DNA from: Comamonadaceae bacterium
GTDB taxonomy: Bacteria; Pseudomonadota; Gammaproteobacteria; Burkholderiales; Burkholderiaceae_C
Length of the DNA: 64,000 nucleotides
NCBI GenBank assembly: GCA_004144865.1
Contig: SEAY01000005.1
Coordinates: 1 to 64,000 of the forward strand
Direction: 5' to 3'
How positions within the stretch are numbered: position 1 is the stretch's first letter; the number at the start of each line of letters is the position of its first letter. Shown piece by piece: positions 43,406 to 51,591 of the stretch. Under the pieces are notes generated by a model that was given only the letters and a program-made list of their open reading frames with translations, did not search any database and was not told where the DNA came from. Made by a program: the position numbers and the translations under genes.

Positions 43406-43891
43406 TCAGTTCCTGGCCGACGGGCGTGGCAGCGGCAACGCCGTCTTGGAGCGCACCTGCTTGAGCGCGAAGCTGGAGCGGATCTTCTCGATTCCCGGGA
43501 TGGGCGTGAGCTGCTCCAGGATGAAGCGCTCCAGCGCCCCGATGTCCGCCACGACCACACGGATGAGGTAGTCGCTGTCGCCCGTCATGAGGTAGCACTC
43601 CATCACCTCGTCGTGCTCCGCGATGCGGCGCTCGAACTCCGCCAGCGACTCCTTGGACTGCTCTTTCAGGCTGATGTTGATGAAGACGTTCAGGCCCAGC
43701 CCCAGCAGCCTGGCATTGGCCAGGGCGACGTAGCGCTCGATCACGCCCGCAGCCTCCAGCGCCTTCACGCGCGCCAGGCAGGGGGACGGCGACAGGTGCA
43801 CGCGCCGGGCGAGCTCCACGTTGGTGAGGGCGCCGTCCTGCTGCAGCTCGGCCAGGATACGGAGATCGACCGAATCGAGTTGAACTTCCAT
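43406..43891 (-). CDS. Lrp/AsnC-family transcriptional regulator
   Basis: A 161-residue regulator. The helix-turn-helix is LDSVDLRILAELQQDGALTNVELARRVHLSPSPCLARVKALEAAGVI (about 4-50), followed by a RAM ligand-binding domain with EVMECYLMTGDSDYLIRVVVADIGALERFI (about 94-123). It stands divergent from an AceE-type gene with a 99-nt gap that holds a palindrome. This is the same arrangement as MdeR next to MdeB in Pseudomonas putida, so it may control the E1 gene in response to an amino acid such as methionine or leucine. Confidence 0.92.
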   Translation of the reverse strand: MEVQLDSVDLRILAELQQDGALTNVELARRVHLSPSPCLARVKALEAAGVIERYVALANARLLGLGLNVFINISLKEQSKESLAEFERRIAEHDEVMECYLMTGDSDYLIRVVVADIGALERFILEQLTPIPGIEKIRSSFALKQVRSKTALPLPRPSARN

Positions 43892-43909
43892 GCTGTGGTT
43901 GGGTCGATT

Positions 43910-43928
43910 TGCGGCATTCTATGCCGCA
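43910..43928. promoter_or_regulatory. Palindrome in the Lrp/E1 divergent promoter
   Basis: TGCGGCAT-TCT-ATGCCGCA is a perfect 8-bp inverted repeat (43910-43917 and 43921-43928), 19 nt before the Lrp gene and 63 nt before the E1 gene. It has the AT-rich centre expected of an Lrp-family operator. Confidence 0.5.
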
Positions 43929-43990
43929 GAGCTGCCTGAAGCAGTCATTTCCGACACCCTCTGCTGCCCGCCGCGCCCTAGAGTGGAGGC

Positions 43991-46603
43991 ATGGCCGACC
44001 AGAGCATCACCCGTTACCTCGCCGACGAATCCGGCGACACCGACCCCGGCGAGACCGCGGAATGGCGCGAAGCCTTCCTGGCGCTCGTGGCCACCGAGGG
44101 GCCGGCGCGGGCGCGCTTCATCCTGGACCAGATCGCGGTGCTGGCCCGCGATCCGTCCGTGGGCTGGTCGCCCGAGCTGGTGACGCCCTACGTGAACACG
44201 GTGCCGGTGGACAAGCAGCCGGTGTTTCCGGGCGACCTGGCGATCGAGGAGAAGCTCGCATCGCTGATGCGGTGGAATGCGCTGGCGATGGTGGCGCGCG
44301 CCAATGCCGCCTATGGCGAACTCGGGGGCCACATCGCCAGCTATGCGAGCGCGGCCGACCTGTTCGAAGTGGGCTTCAACCACTTCTTCCGCGCCCGCAA
44401 CGCGCAGCAGGGCGGCGACCTCGTGTTCTTCCAGCCGCACAGCGCACCCGGCGTGTATGCGCGCGCCTTCCTCGAAGGGCGCCTCACCGAGGCGGACCTC
44501 GCGCACTACCGCCAGGAAATCACCGCGCCCGCGAACGGCGCCCGCGGGCTTTCCAGCTATCCGCATCCCTGGCTGATGCCGGACTTCTGGCAGTTCCCCA
44601 CCGGCTCGATGGGCATCGGGCCCATCAGCTCGATCTACCACGCGCGCTTCATGCGCTACCTCACGCACCGCTCGCTGGTGGATTGCGGCGGACGCAAAGT
44701 GTGGGGCGTGTTCGGCGACGGCGAGATGGACGAACCCGAGAGCATGAGCGCGCTCACGTTGGCCTCGCGCGAGAAGCTCGACAACCTGGTGTGGGTGGTC
44801 AACTGCAACCTGCAGCGCCTGGACGGCCCCGTGCGCGGCAACGGGCGCATCGTCGACGAACTGGAAAAGCTGTTTCGAGGCGCCGGCTGGAACGTGGTCA
44901 AGCTGCTGTGGGGCAGCGACTGGGACGGGCTCTTCGCGCGCGACACGGCCGGCGCCCTGGTGCGCGCCTTTGCCCATACGGTGGACGGCCAGATGCAGAC
45001 CTTCGCCGCCAAGGACGGGCGCTTCAACCGCGACAACTTCTTCGGCCAGGACGAGGAGCTGGCGCGCCTGGCGCAGGGCATGACCGACGAACAGATCGAC
45101 CGCCTCAAGCGCGGCGGGCACGACCTGGTGAAGATCCATGCCGCCTACGAAGCGGCGGCGAAGCACCGCGGCCAGCCGACCGTGATCCTCGCGCATACGA
45201 AGAAGGGCTATGGCATGGGCTCCGCGGGGCAGGGCCGCATGACCACGCACAGCCAGAAGAAGCTGGACGACGCGGCGCTGCTGGAATTTCGCAACCGCTT
45301 CAACCTGCCGATCTCCGACTCGCAGGCGACCACGCTCGCCTTCTACAAGCCCGCCGAGGACAGCGCGGAGCTGCGCTACCTGCACCAGCGCCGCCAGGCC
45401 CTGGGCGGCTACCTGCCGCAGCGGCAGACGGCCTGCGGCGTGGTGCCGGTGCCGGACGCGGCGGCGTACGCGCAGTTCGCGCTGCAGGCCGGCGGCAAGG
45501 AGATGTCCACCACGATGGCCTTCGTGCGCCTGCTGGGCGCGTTGCTGAAGGACGCCCAGCTCGGCCCGCGCATCGTGCCGATCGTGGCCGACGAGGCGCG
45601 CACCTTCGGCATGGCCAACCTGTTCAAGCAGGTGGGCATCTACTCCAGCGCGGGCCAGAGCTACGAGCCGGAGGACATCGGCTCGGTGCTGTCGTACCGC
45701 GAGGCGCTGGACGGGCAGATCCTGGAAGAGGGCATCAGCGAGGCCGGCGCCATCGCGAGCTGGACGGCCGCGGCCACCAGCTACAGCGTGCACGGCGTGG
45801 CCATGCTGCCCTTCTACATCTACTACTCCATGTTCGGCTTCCAGCGCGTGGGCGACGCGATCTGGGCCGCGGCGGACCAGCGGGCCCGCGGCTTCCTGCT
45901 GGGCGCGACCTCGGGCCGCACCACGCTGGGCGGCGAGGGCCTGCAGCACCAGGACGGCAGCAGCCACCTGGTGGCCGCGACCATTCCGAACTGCAAGGCG
46001 TACGACCCGGCGTTCGCGGGCGAAATGGCGCTCATCGTCGACCGTGGCATGCGCGAGATGCTGGTCGAGCAGCGCGACGTCTTCTACTACGTCACGCTGA
46101 TGAACGAGAACTACGCGCAGCCGGACCTGCCGCGGGAAGCCCACGAAGGCGTGATCCGCGGGGCGTACCGGTTCGAGCGTCTGGGCGACGGGACGGCGCG
46201 CCAGCGCGTCGCGCTGCTCGGGTCGGGCGCCATCCTCACCGAGGTGCTGAAGGCCGCGCGGCAGCTGGCCGACGACGGCATCCCGGTGGACGTGTTCAGC
46301 GTGACGAGCTGGAGCGAGCTGGCGCGCGACGGCGTCGAGCAGGAGCGCCGGGCCATGGCCGGCGAGCCGGCCGACCTGCCCTACATCGCGCAGCTGCTGG
46401 CCGGCAGCGGCCCGGTGATCGCGGCCAGCGACTACGTGCGCGCCGTGCCGGAGAGCGTCCGTGCCTGGATGCCGCCGGGGCGGCGCTACCTGACGCTGGG
46501 CACCGACGGCTTCGGGCGCAGCGACACGCGGGCGGCGCTGCGGGGGTTCTTCGGGGTGGACGCGGCCAGCATCGTGCGGGCGGCGCAGTACGCGCTGAGC
46601 TGA
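43991..46603 (+). CDS. Homodimeric 2-oxoacid dehydrogenase E1 component (AceE/MdeB-like)
   Basis: An 870-residue thiamine-diphosphate enzyme of the AceE type. Features are the YVNTVP and NHFFRARN segments, the ThDP motif GDGEMDEPES (about 238) with downstream NCNLQRLDGPVRGNG, TKKGYGMG near residue 400, and VSTMTAF-like KEMSTTMAFVRLLG. It decarboxylates pyruvate or 2-oxobutyrate and passes the acyl group to E2. E2 and E3 genes are absent, unlike a housekeeping ace operon. Together with the divergent Lrp regulator, this favours a 2-oxobutyrate dehydrogenase (MdeB) role; pyruvate remains possible. Confidence 0.92.
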   Translation: MADQSITRYLADESGDTDPGETAEWREAFLALVATEGPARARFILDQIAVLARDPSVGWSPELVTPYVNTVPVDKQPVFPGDLAIEEKLASLMRWNALAMVARANAAYGELGGHIASYASAADLFEVGFNHFFRARNAQQGGDLVFFQPHSAPGVYARAFLEGRLTEADLAHYRQEITAPANGARGLSSYPHPWLMPDFWQFPTGSMGIGPISSIYHARFMRYLTHRSLVDCGGRKVWGVFGDGEMDEPESMSALTLASREKLDNLVWVVNCNLQRLDGPVRGNGRIVDELEKLFRGAGWNVVKLLWGSDWDGLFARDTAGALVRAFAHTVDGQMQTFAAKDGRFNRDNFFGQDEELARLAQGMTDEQIDRLKRGGHDLVKIHAAYEAAAKHRGQPTVILAHTKKGYGMGSAGQGRMTTHSQKKLDDAALLEFRNRFNLPISDSQATTLAFYKPAEDSAELRYLHQRRQALGGYLPQRQTACGVVPVPDAAAYAQFALQAGGKEMSTTMAFVRLLGALLKDAQLGPRIVPIVADEARTFGMANLFKQVGIYSSAGQSYEPEDIGSVLSYREALDGQILEEGISEAGAIASWTAAATSYSVHGVAMLPFYIYYSMFGFQRVGDAIWAAADQRARGFLLGATSGRTTLGGEGLQHQDGSSHLVAATIPNCKAYDPAFAGEMALIVDRGMREMLVEQRDVFYYVTLMNENYAQPDLPREAHEGVIRGAYRFERLGDGTARQRVALLGSGAILTEVLKAARQLADDGIPVDVFSVTSWSELARDGVEQERRAMAGEPADLPYIAQLLAGSGPVIAASDYVRAVPESVRAWMPPGRRYLTLGTDGFGRSDTRAALRGFFGVDAASIVRAAQYALS

Positions 46604-46620
46604 CCCGCCTACACTTGGGC

Positions 46621-47424
46621 ATGCCGCTGCCATCCCGCTACTGGGCCGACCTGGCCACCACCGATTTCGCCGCGCTCGACCCGGCCCGGACGGTGGCCGT
46701 GCTCCCCGTGGGCGCCACCGAGCAGCACGGGCCGCACCTGCCGCTGGCCGTGGACCACCGCCTGGTGGACGGCATCGTCGCCCGGGCCCTGCCGCTGCTG
46801 CCCGTGGACGCGCCCGTGCTGGTCCTGCCCACGCAGCAGGTCGGCTACAGCCCGGAGCACGCGGAATTCGCCGGCACGCTGACGCTGCCGGTGGAGACGG
46901 TGGTCGCCACCTGGGTGGCGCTGGGCGAGTGCGTCGCGCGCTCCGGCGTGCGCAAGCTGCTGCTCTTCAACGCGCACGGCGGGCAAGTGAGCCTGCTGGA
47001 CATCGTGGCGCGCGAACTGCGCGTGCGCTGCCAACTGGTCGTCTACGGCTGCAGCTGGTGGAACCTGCCGCTCGGCGACGATGTGAACGGCCTGTTCCCG
47101 CCGGACGAACACCGCTTCGGCGTGCACGCCGGGGACATGGAGACTTCGCTCATGCTGGCGCTGGCGAAAGACACGGTTCGCATGGGCCAGGCGCGCGATT
47201 TCCCCTCCACGTCGCGCGACCGCGCGCAGAAGTACCCGGTGCTCGGCAACGGCCGTAGCGCCAAGCTGGGGTGGGCGATGCAGGACTACAACGCGCAAGG
47301 CGCGGCCGGCAATGCCGCCGCCGCGACGGCCGCCAAGGGCAATGCCGTGCTGCAGGCGGCCGCGCGCGAACTCGCGCGCCTGCTGGGGGAGATGGCCGAC
47401 CTGCCGCTGTCCACCGTGGCCTGA
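46621..47424 (+). CDS. Creatininase/creatinine amidohydrolase family protein
   Basis: A 267-residue metal-dependent amidohydrolase of the creatininase fold. Metal ligands are in LPVGATEQHGPHLPLAVDH (Glu34, His36, Asp45) and FNAHGGQ (His119), with a further Glu in HAGDMETSLM. The family also includes MftE-like and FAPy deformylase enzymes, so creatinine need not be the substrate. It begins 17 nt after the E1 stop, so it may be cotranscribed; the link is unclear. The start ATG at 46621 is the natural one, though its ribosome site is poor. Confidence 0.87.
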   Translation: MPLPSRYWADLATTDFAALDPARTVAVLPVGATEQHGPHLPLAVDHRLVDGIVARALPLLPVDAPVLVLPTQQVGYSPEHAEFAGTLTLPVETVVATWVALGECVARSGVRKLLLFNAHGGQVSLLDIVARELRVRCQLVVYGCSWWNLPLGDDVNGLFPPDEHRFGVHAGDMETSLMLALAKDTVRMGQARDFPSTSRDRAQKYPVLGNGRSAKLGWAMQDYNAQGAAGNAAAATAAKGNAVLQAAARELARLLGEMADLPLSTVA

Positions 47425-47549
47425 ACGCGGCACCATGCCGGCCTGTCCTACGCCAGCTTGCGCGTGCACCGACACCCCCGCGCCGTGCCAGGCCTAGATT
47501 GAGGGACTCGGGCCGGCCCTCGCCGCGCCCATCCTCCAGGGAGAAAGCG

Positions 47550-48035
47550 ATGACGACGGTGGCAGATGTCATGACCCGGGGCGTGCGGACGATGCGCCCC
47601 ACCGACTCGGTGGTGGACGCCGCGCGCTGCATGGACGAACTCAACGTGGGCGTGATCCCGGTGTGCGACGGCGACAAGCTCGTCGGCATGGTGACCGACC
47701 GCGACATCGTGGTGCGCGGCGTGGCGCAGCAGGGCCAGGTGCAGGACATGAAGCTGGCCGACGTGATGAGCGCGCACGTGCGCTGCGCCCGCGAGGACGA
47801 CGACGTGGAGCAGGTGCTCGGCGAGATGGCCGAGGCGCAGATCCGGCGCCTGCCGGTGGTGGACGGCAACGAGCGCCTGGTGGGCATCGTCACCCTGGGC
47901 GACATCGCGGCGAAGAACCCGGAGGACGAAGGCGACGTGGCCATGTCGCTGGGCGACATCTCCTCCCCGGCCGAGCCCGATCGCCCGGGCGCGGGGCAAC
48001 GGCAGTCGCAATCGCAAGGCCAGGGTAAGCACTAG
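47550..48035 (+). CDS. CBS-domain pair protein
   Basis: A 161-residue protein made of two CBS motifs: about 4-57 (VADVMTRGVRTMRPTDSVVDAARCMDELNVGVIPVCDGDKLVGMVTDRDIV) and about 70-125 (LADVMSAHVRCAREDDDVEQVLGEMAEAQIRRLPVVDGNERLVGIVTLGDIA). A Gln/Ser-rich tail follows. Stand-alone CBS pairs bind AMP, ATP or SAM and act as sensors. AGGGAGA precedes the ATG at 47550. No partner is obvious; neighbouring small stress genes suggest a stress link. Confidence 0.9.
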   Translation: MTTVADVMTRGVRTMRPTDSVVDAARCMDELNVGVIPVCDGDKLVGMVTDRDIVVRGVAQQGQVQDMKLADVMSAHVRCAREDDDVEQVLGEMAEAQIRRLPVVDGNERLVGIVTLGDIAAKNPEDEGDVAMSLGDISSPAEPDRPGAGQRQSQSQGQGKH

Positions 48036-48173
48036 GACAAGGCGCCTCGCGCGGCCATCTCCCGCATGGCCGAGTTGGCGCGCGGCGACAGGCCCGCGCA
48101 GGTTTGCGCACTACGCCGGATGGGTCACGCCACGGACACGTTCGCCTGCCTAGACTGCAGGCAGGTGAACCTC

Positions 48174-48344
48174 ATGCGTTTCTCGTCCGTCTTCCAGCGA
48201 CCAACGCCTGCTCCGGCTGGCGAAGCGCCGGTGCGCGCGGCCGTCCCGCAGGGCGTTCCCGAGCCGGCCTTGCCGCCGGAACTGCCGGACGACCTGGATG
48301 CGCGCGTGCGCCTGGTCGGCGAGTGGCAGGGTTTCGAGGGCTGA
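48174..48344 (+). CDS. Hypothetical 56-residue Pro/Ala-rich protein
   Basis: A short frame with AGGTGA 6 nt before its ATG. The peptide is rich in Pro, Ala and Val (RFSSVFQRPTPAPAGEAP) and ends in a more regular acidic part (DDLDARVRLVGEWQGFEG). No homologue is recognised. The codon pattern is typical of the region, and the hairpin at 48358-48380 follows. Confidence 0.45.
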   Translation: MRFSSVFQRPTPAPAGEAPVRAAVPQGVPEPALPPELPDDLDARVRLVGEWQGFEG

Positions 48345-48357
48345 GGCGGGCCAAAAA

Positions 48358-48380
48358 CAAGGCCGCTCGCAGCGGCCTTG
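48358..48380 (-). terminator. Terminator of the KGG stress-protein gene
   Basis: CAAGGCCGCT, loop CGC, AGCGGCCTTG: a perfect 10-bp stem. Read on the minus strand it is followed by TTTTTGG, fitting rho-independent termination just after the stop at 48399. Confidence 0.75.
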
Positions 48381-48398
48381 TCGGAGGGTTGCGTCGCG

Positions 48399-48671
48399 TC
48401 AGCTGTTGCTGTGCGAGCCGCCGCCGCTGCCGCCGCTCGCGTGCGAGCTGCTGCCGGACGACTCCATCGCCTTGCGGCGATTGGCGCTGCGCGCCATGCC
48501 GCCCTTGCGGCCGGCTTCGCGCGCCTCTTCCGAGGTGAACTCGTGCGCGGTGCCCTTCTCGTGGGCCGCACGGCCGCCCTCGCTGGCAATCTCGCGCTGG
48601 CGCTGCGGATCCATGGAAGCGAAACCTCGGTTGGATTTTCCGCCCTGATTGCCTTGATTGTTGGAAGCCAT
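48399..48671 (-). CDS. KGG-repeat stress-induced protein (YciG/GsiB-like)
   Basis: A 90-residue hydrophilic protein with the KGG motif pattern: NQGGKSNRGFASMDPQRQREIASEGGRAAHEKGTAHEFTSEEAREAGRKGGMARS. A Ser/Gly/His-rich tail follows. Such small, disordered, glycine-rich proteins are induced by starvation, acid or osmotic stress. AGGAG lies about 9 nt before the ATG at 48671. It has its own terminator, so it is probably a monocistronic, strongly regulated gene. Confidence 0.88.
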   Translation of the reverse strand: MASNNQGNQGGKSNRGFASMDPQRQREIASEGGRAAHEKGTAHEFTSEEAREAGRKGGMARSANRRKAMESSGSSSHASGGSGGGSHSNS

Positions 48672-48808
48672 GGTGAGGATCTCCTTGCAAAACTGAATGT
48701 TGGAACTGCATGTCCGGTCTGCGCCGGCCATGGAGTGATTGAGCTTGCAAGCGCGTTGCACGCTCGTCAGGCGTCGATGCAGGCGGGTGTAGGAGCTTCC
48801 CTACCTCG

Positions 48809-49189
48809 TCACACGAGGGAACGGGGCAGGACTTCGCCTTGCAGGCGCCGCAGGAGGCTGTCTGCGTCCGCCGCGAGCGTCGGCGAAGGCTCTGGCTGAG
48901 CTTGCAAGGTGGCCAGCATGCGCGCGAACTGCGTCGCCGACGGCGGGATGGGCCCGAGGAACAGCACCTGGCCGCCACGTGCGACGAGCAGCGTGGGGAA
49001 GGTTTCGATGTCCATGTCGCCCATGGCCTCGTCCTCGTCCTCCACGTCCACCCATGCGAAGCGCATGTGCGGGTGCGCCCGCGCCTGCGCGGTGAAGAGC
49101 GGCAGCCACTCGCCGCACACGCCGCACCACGCGGCGCACAGGCAGGCGACCCACCAGGTCTGTCCTTCCGAGGCCGCCATGCTGTCCAT
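48809..49189 (-). CDS. Thioredoxin-family protein
   Basis: A 126-residue thioredoxin-like protein without a signal peptide. The active site WCGVC lies in CLCAAWCGVCGEWLPLF (about residues 20-25), and the cis-Pro region is IETFPTLLVARGGQVLFLGP. It likely handles thiol exchange in the cytosol. It follows eptA by 20 nt on the same strand, so it is probably the last gene of the lipid A-modification operon. EptA-type enzymes depend on disulfide bonds, but this protein's location on the cytosolic side makes a direct role unclear. Confidence 0.85.
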   Translation of the reverse strand: MDSMAASEGQTWWVACLCAAWCGVCGEWLPLFTAQARAHPHMRFAWVDVEDEDEAMGDMDIETFPTLLVARGGQVLFLGPIPPSATQFARMLATLQAQPEPSPTLAADADSLLRRLQGEVLPRSLV

Positions 49190-49209
49190 GGCGGCAGTGT
49201 AGCGGGGGC

Positions 49210-50847
49210 TCAGTGCACGCCGCAGTCGGCGTACGCGTCGAGCGCGCGTCTGTAGGCGGCGGTCTGCACCTGCAGCAGGCCCAGGACCGAGTGGAACAGG
49301 TTGTCGTGCGTGATGCGCGTTCCCGCGCGTGCATGCAGGCAGTCCATGGCCACGCCATTGCGCTGCTCGAAGGCCGGCGACAGCCACGTGATCCAGGGCA
49401 CGTGCTTCTGCACGTCTGGCGCCAGCGCATATGGCAGTCCGTGCAGGTAAAGGTTGTTCTCGCCCAGGGATTCGCCATGGTCGGCGACGTACAGCAGCGC
49501 GCCGTCGAAGTCGCCGCTGCGCGAACGCAGCCACGCGATGGCGGAGCCGAGCACGTGGTCGGTGTAGGCGATGGTGTTGTCGTAGGCGTTGCGCAGCTGT
49601 TCGGCGCTGCAGTCCGGCAGGTGCGCACTGGTGCACTCCGGCAGGAAGCGCTTGAAGGTGCGCGGTGAGCGCTGCGCGTAGTCCGGCCCGTGGCTGCCCA
49701 TGGGGTGGAGGACCAGCACCACGCCGCGCGCGCGGCGCTCCGGCGGCAGCTGCGCGATGCGCGCGTCGATGCCGGAGAGCAGGATCTCGTCGTGGCATTC
49801 GCCGCCGGCGCACGCCACGGGGTCGCGCAGGGACGAGGTCTTCGCGTTCGGCACGCGGTCGCACACGCCCTTGCAGCCGCCCGGCTGGTTGTCGATCCAC
49901 AGCACCGCCAGCCCGGCGTGCTGCAGGACGTCCAGGAGGTTCTCCGAGTCCCGATCGCGGGCCAGGAACCCCTCGCGGCCGAGAGGCGAGAACATGCAGG
50001 GAACGGACGCGGCGGTATGCGTGCCGCAGGACCACGCGTTGCGGAAGCTCGCGACGCCCGCCTTCGCGAGCTCCGGCGTGGTGTCGCGTGCATAGCCGTT
50101 GATGCCGAAGTTGCCGCTGCGGCCGGTCTCGCCGACCACCAGCACCAGCAGGGGCGGCCGCTGCGCCGAAGCAGCCAGCTGCGCATCGCGGCCCACCGGC
50201 AGCAGGCCGCCCTTGGCCTGCGTCTTGCCGAAGCCGAGCTGGCCGGCCGCGTACAGCGTGTTCAGCGGATTGAGCAGGTAGCGCAGGTGCTTATGGTTGC
50301 GCATGGTGGAGGCGAGCGGCTGGAAGCTGGCCACCAGCAAGGCGGCGAACAGCAGCAGGCCCGCGCCGGCCGCCGCCAGGTTGCGCGCGGCCTGCCGCGG
50401 CCAGGGGCGATGCCGCACCGGCAGCCGCCACAGGACGGCGGCGGGCACGAGCGCGCCCAGCACGAGGGCCCCGGCGAGCGCCGGCGTGAGCAGGCCCAGC
50501 GCCTCGTGCCAGTCCGTCTGCAGCGCGCTGGAGGCCATGCCGCTGTCGATCACGACGTGGTAGGTCCACATGAAGTAGCCCGCGCCGCCGGAGGCGAGCA
50601 GCAGCAATGCTAGCGCTGGCTTGAGAAGCCGCGGCCAGGCCAGCAGGCTGACGAGGGCGAACAGGAGGCTGGCCACCATGCCGGCGAGCGACAGGGCCAG
50701 CAACCAGCCGCCGGGCGCCTGCAGCAACCCGAGCGCGTGCAGCTCGCGCCACAGCGGCGCGTTGCTGGCCGACGCCATCCACAGGCTGCCTGCAGCCGCC
50801 AGGGCGGCGGGCGGCATCGCGGTGCGCACTTCCCGGCTTTTCTGCAT
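49210..50847 (-). CDS. eptA: Phosphoethanolamine--lipid A transferase (EptA/PmrC-like)
   Basis: A 545-residue inner-membrane enzyme with a five-helix N-terminal membrane domain and a periplasmic sulfatase-fold domain. The catalytic Thr241 lies in LVVGETGRSGNFGINGYARDTTP. Metal ligands are in YVADHGESLGENNLYLHGLPY. Several Cys pairs (CGTHTAASVPC, CKGVC, CAGGEC, PECTSAHLPDC) should form the disulfides typical of EptA. It transfers phosphoethanolamine to lipid A and so lowers polymyxin binding. It starts 3 nt after the PAP2 stop, in the unit controlled by the PmrA box at 51558-51574. Confidence 0.94.
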   Translation of the reverse strand: MQKSREVRTAMPPAALAAAGSLWMASASNAPLWRELHALGLLQAPGGWLLALSLAGMVASLLFALVSLLAWPRLLKPALALLLLASGGAGYFMWTYHVVIDSGMASSALQTDWHEALGLLTPALAGALVLGALVPAAVLWRLPVRHRPWPRQAARNLAAAGAGLLLFAALLVASFQPLASTMRNHKHLRYLLNPLNTLYAAGQLGFGKTQAKGGLLPVGRDAQLAASAQRPPLLVLVVGETGRSGNFGINGYARDTTPELAKAGVASFRNAWSCGTHTAASVPCMFSPLGREGFLARDRDSENLLDVLQHAGLAVLWIDNQPGGCKGVCDRVPNAKTSSLRDPVACAGGECHDEILLSGIDARIAQLPPERRARGVVLVLHPMGSHGPDYAQRSPRTFKRFLPECTSAHLPDCSAEQLRNAYDNTIAYTDHVLGSAIAWLRSRSGDFDGALLYVADHGESLGENNLYLHGLPYALAPDVQKHVPWITWLSPAFEQRNGVAMDCLHARAGTRITHDNLFHSVLGLLQVQTAAYRRALDAYADCGVH

Positions 50848-50850
50848 GCG

Positions 50851-51543
50851 TCAGGTCCCCCGCATGCCCGCGCCGCGCGGCCAGGCGGCATCGACCATCC
50901 AGGCCACGCCCCAGCAGACCACCGCCGTCCAGAGCGTGTGGCTCATGAAATGCGCGCCGCGCCATTGCTGCGCGAGTCCCAGCAGCAGGCCCGTGGCCAC
51001 GGAGGCGGCGAGCCAGGCCCGGGCGAGGCGCTCGTCCACGCCGCGGAAGGCGAAATAGCCGCCGGCGAAGCTGAATCCCGAGGAGGCGTGGCCCGCGGGA
51101 AAGCACTGCCCGCTGCCGCCGTCGACGGCCCCGCTCCAGTGGGAGGTGTAGCGCGCGACACCGCCGAACTCCGCCAGGTCCCACGGGCAGCTCGTATGGC
51201 TGGACTGCTTGAGGAGGGCGACGGCGAAGGCGGCGAGCAGGGTGCTGGCCGCGAGCTGCGCCCGCCGCGCCGTCGTCAGGCGCCGCAGCGGCCCGAAGGG
51301 CCACCACACGCCCACGCACAGGGCGAGCGCCAGCAGCCACGCCAGCCGGCGCGCGCCTTCGTGCAGCACGGTGGAGGTCCACCAGTGGTCCCGCCACGGA
51401 AAGCCGTGTTCCGAGCCGGCCAGGTGCGCCAGCGGCAGGTCCAGCGCACTGGCATCCCAGGCGAGCGCGACGGCGAGCAGCGCGAGGCCGACCCAGGCGT
51501 GGAACGGAAGCGCGCGATGCCAATTCGAAACCATGGCCCGCAT
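50851..51543 (-). CDS. PAP2-family membrane phosphatase/phosphotransferase
   Basis: A 230-residue integral membrane protein with about five TM helices. The PAP2 signature is present in modified form: KQSSHTSCPWDL (motif C1, with Cys-Pro in place of Arg-Pro), PAGHASSGFSF (C2) and RGAHFMSHTLWT (C3). The CPWDL variant goes with PAP2 proteins located beside eptA and two-component genes. It may transfer or remove phosphate on lipid A or recycle undecaprenyl or diacylglycerol products of EptA. The start could be 51543 or 51534. Confidence 0.88.
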   Translation of the reverse strand: MRAMVSNWHRALPFHAWVGLALLAVALAWDASALDLPLAHLAGSEHGFPWRDHWWTSTVLHEGARRLAWLLALALCVGVWWPFGPLRRLTTARRAQLAASTLLAAFAVALLKQSSHTSCPWDLAEFGGVARYTSHWSGAVDGGSGQCFPAGHASSGFSFAGGYFAFRGVDERLARAWLAASVATGLLLGLAQQWRGAHFMSHTLWTAVVCWGVAWMVDAAWPRGAGMRGT

Positions 51544-51557
51544 GCTCGGGACAGCGG

Positions 51558-51574
51558 ATTAAGTCATCCTTAAG
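51558..51574 (-). promoter_or_regulatory. PmrA/QseB-type binding site (PmrA box)
   Basis: The minus strand reads CTTAAG-GATGA-CTTAAT, an exact match to YTTAAK-N5-YTTAAK, the PmrA box, as an 11-bp-period direct repeat. It lies in the 48-bp gap between PAP2-eptA and the regulator gene, so it can serve both directions. A CACAAT sequence at 51580-51585 could be the -10 element for the regulator gene, which would then have almost no leader. Confidence 0.8.
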
Positions 51575-51591
51575 CGGAGCACAATGGGGGC

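Noticed and set aside
46621-47424. Calling this gene creatininase proper
   Set aside because: The fold and ligands match, but no creatine or hydantoin pathway gene is nearby, and the family covers several different amidohydrolases.
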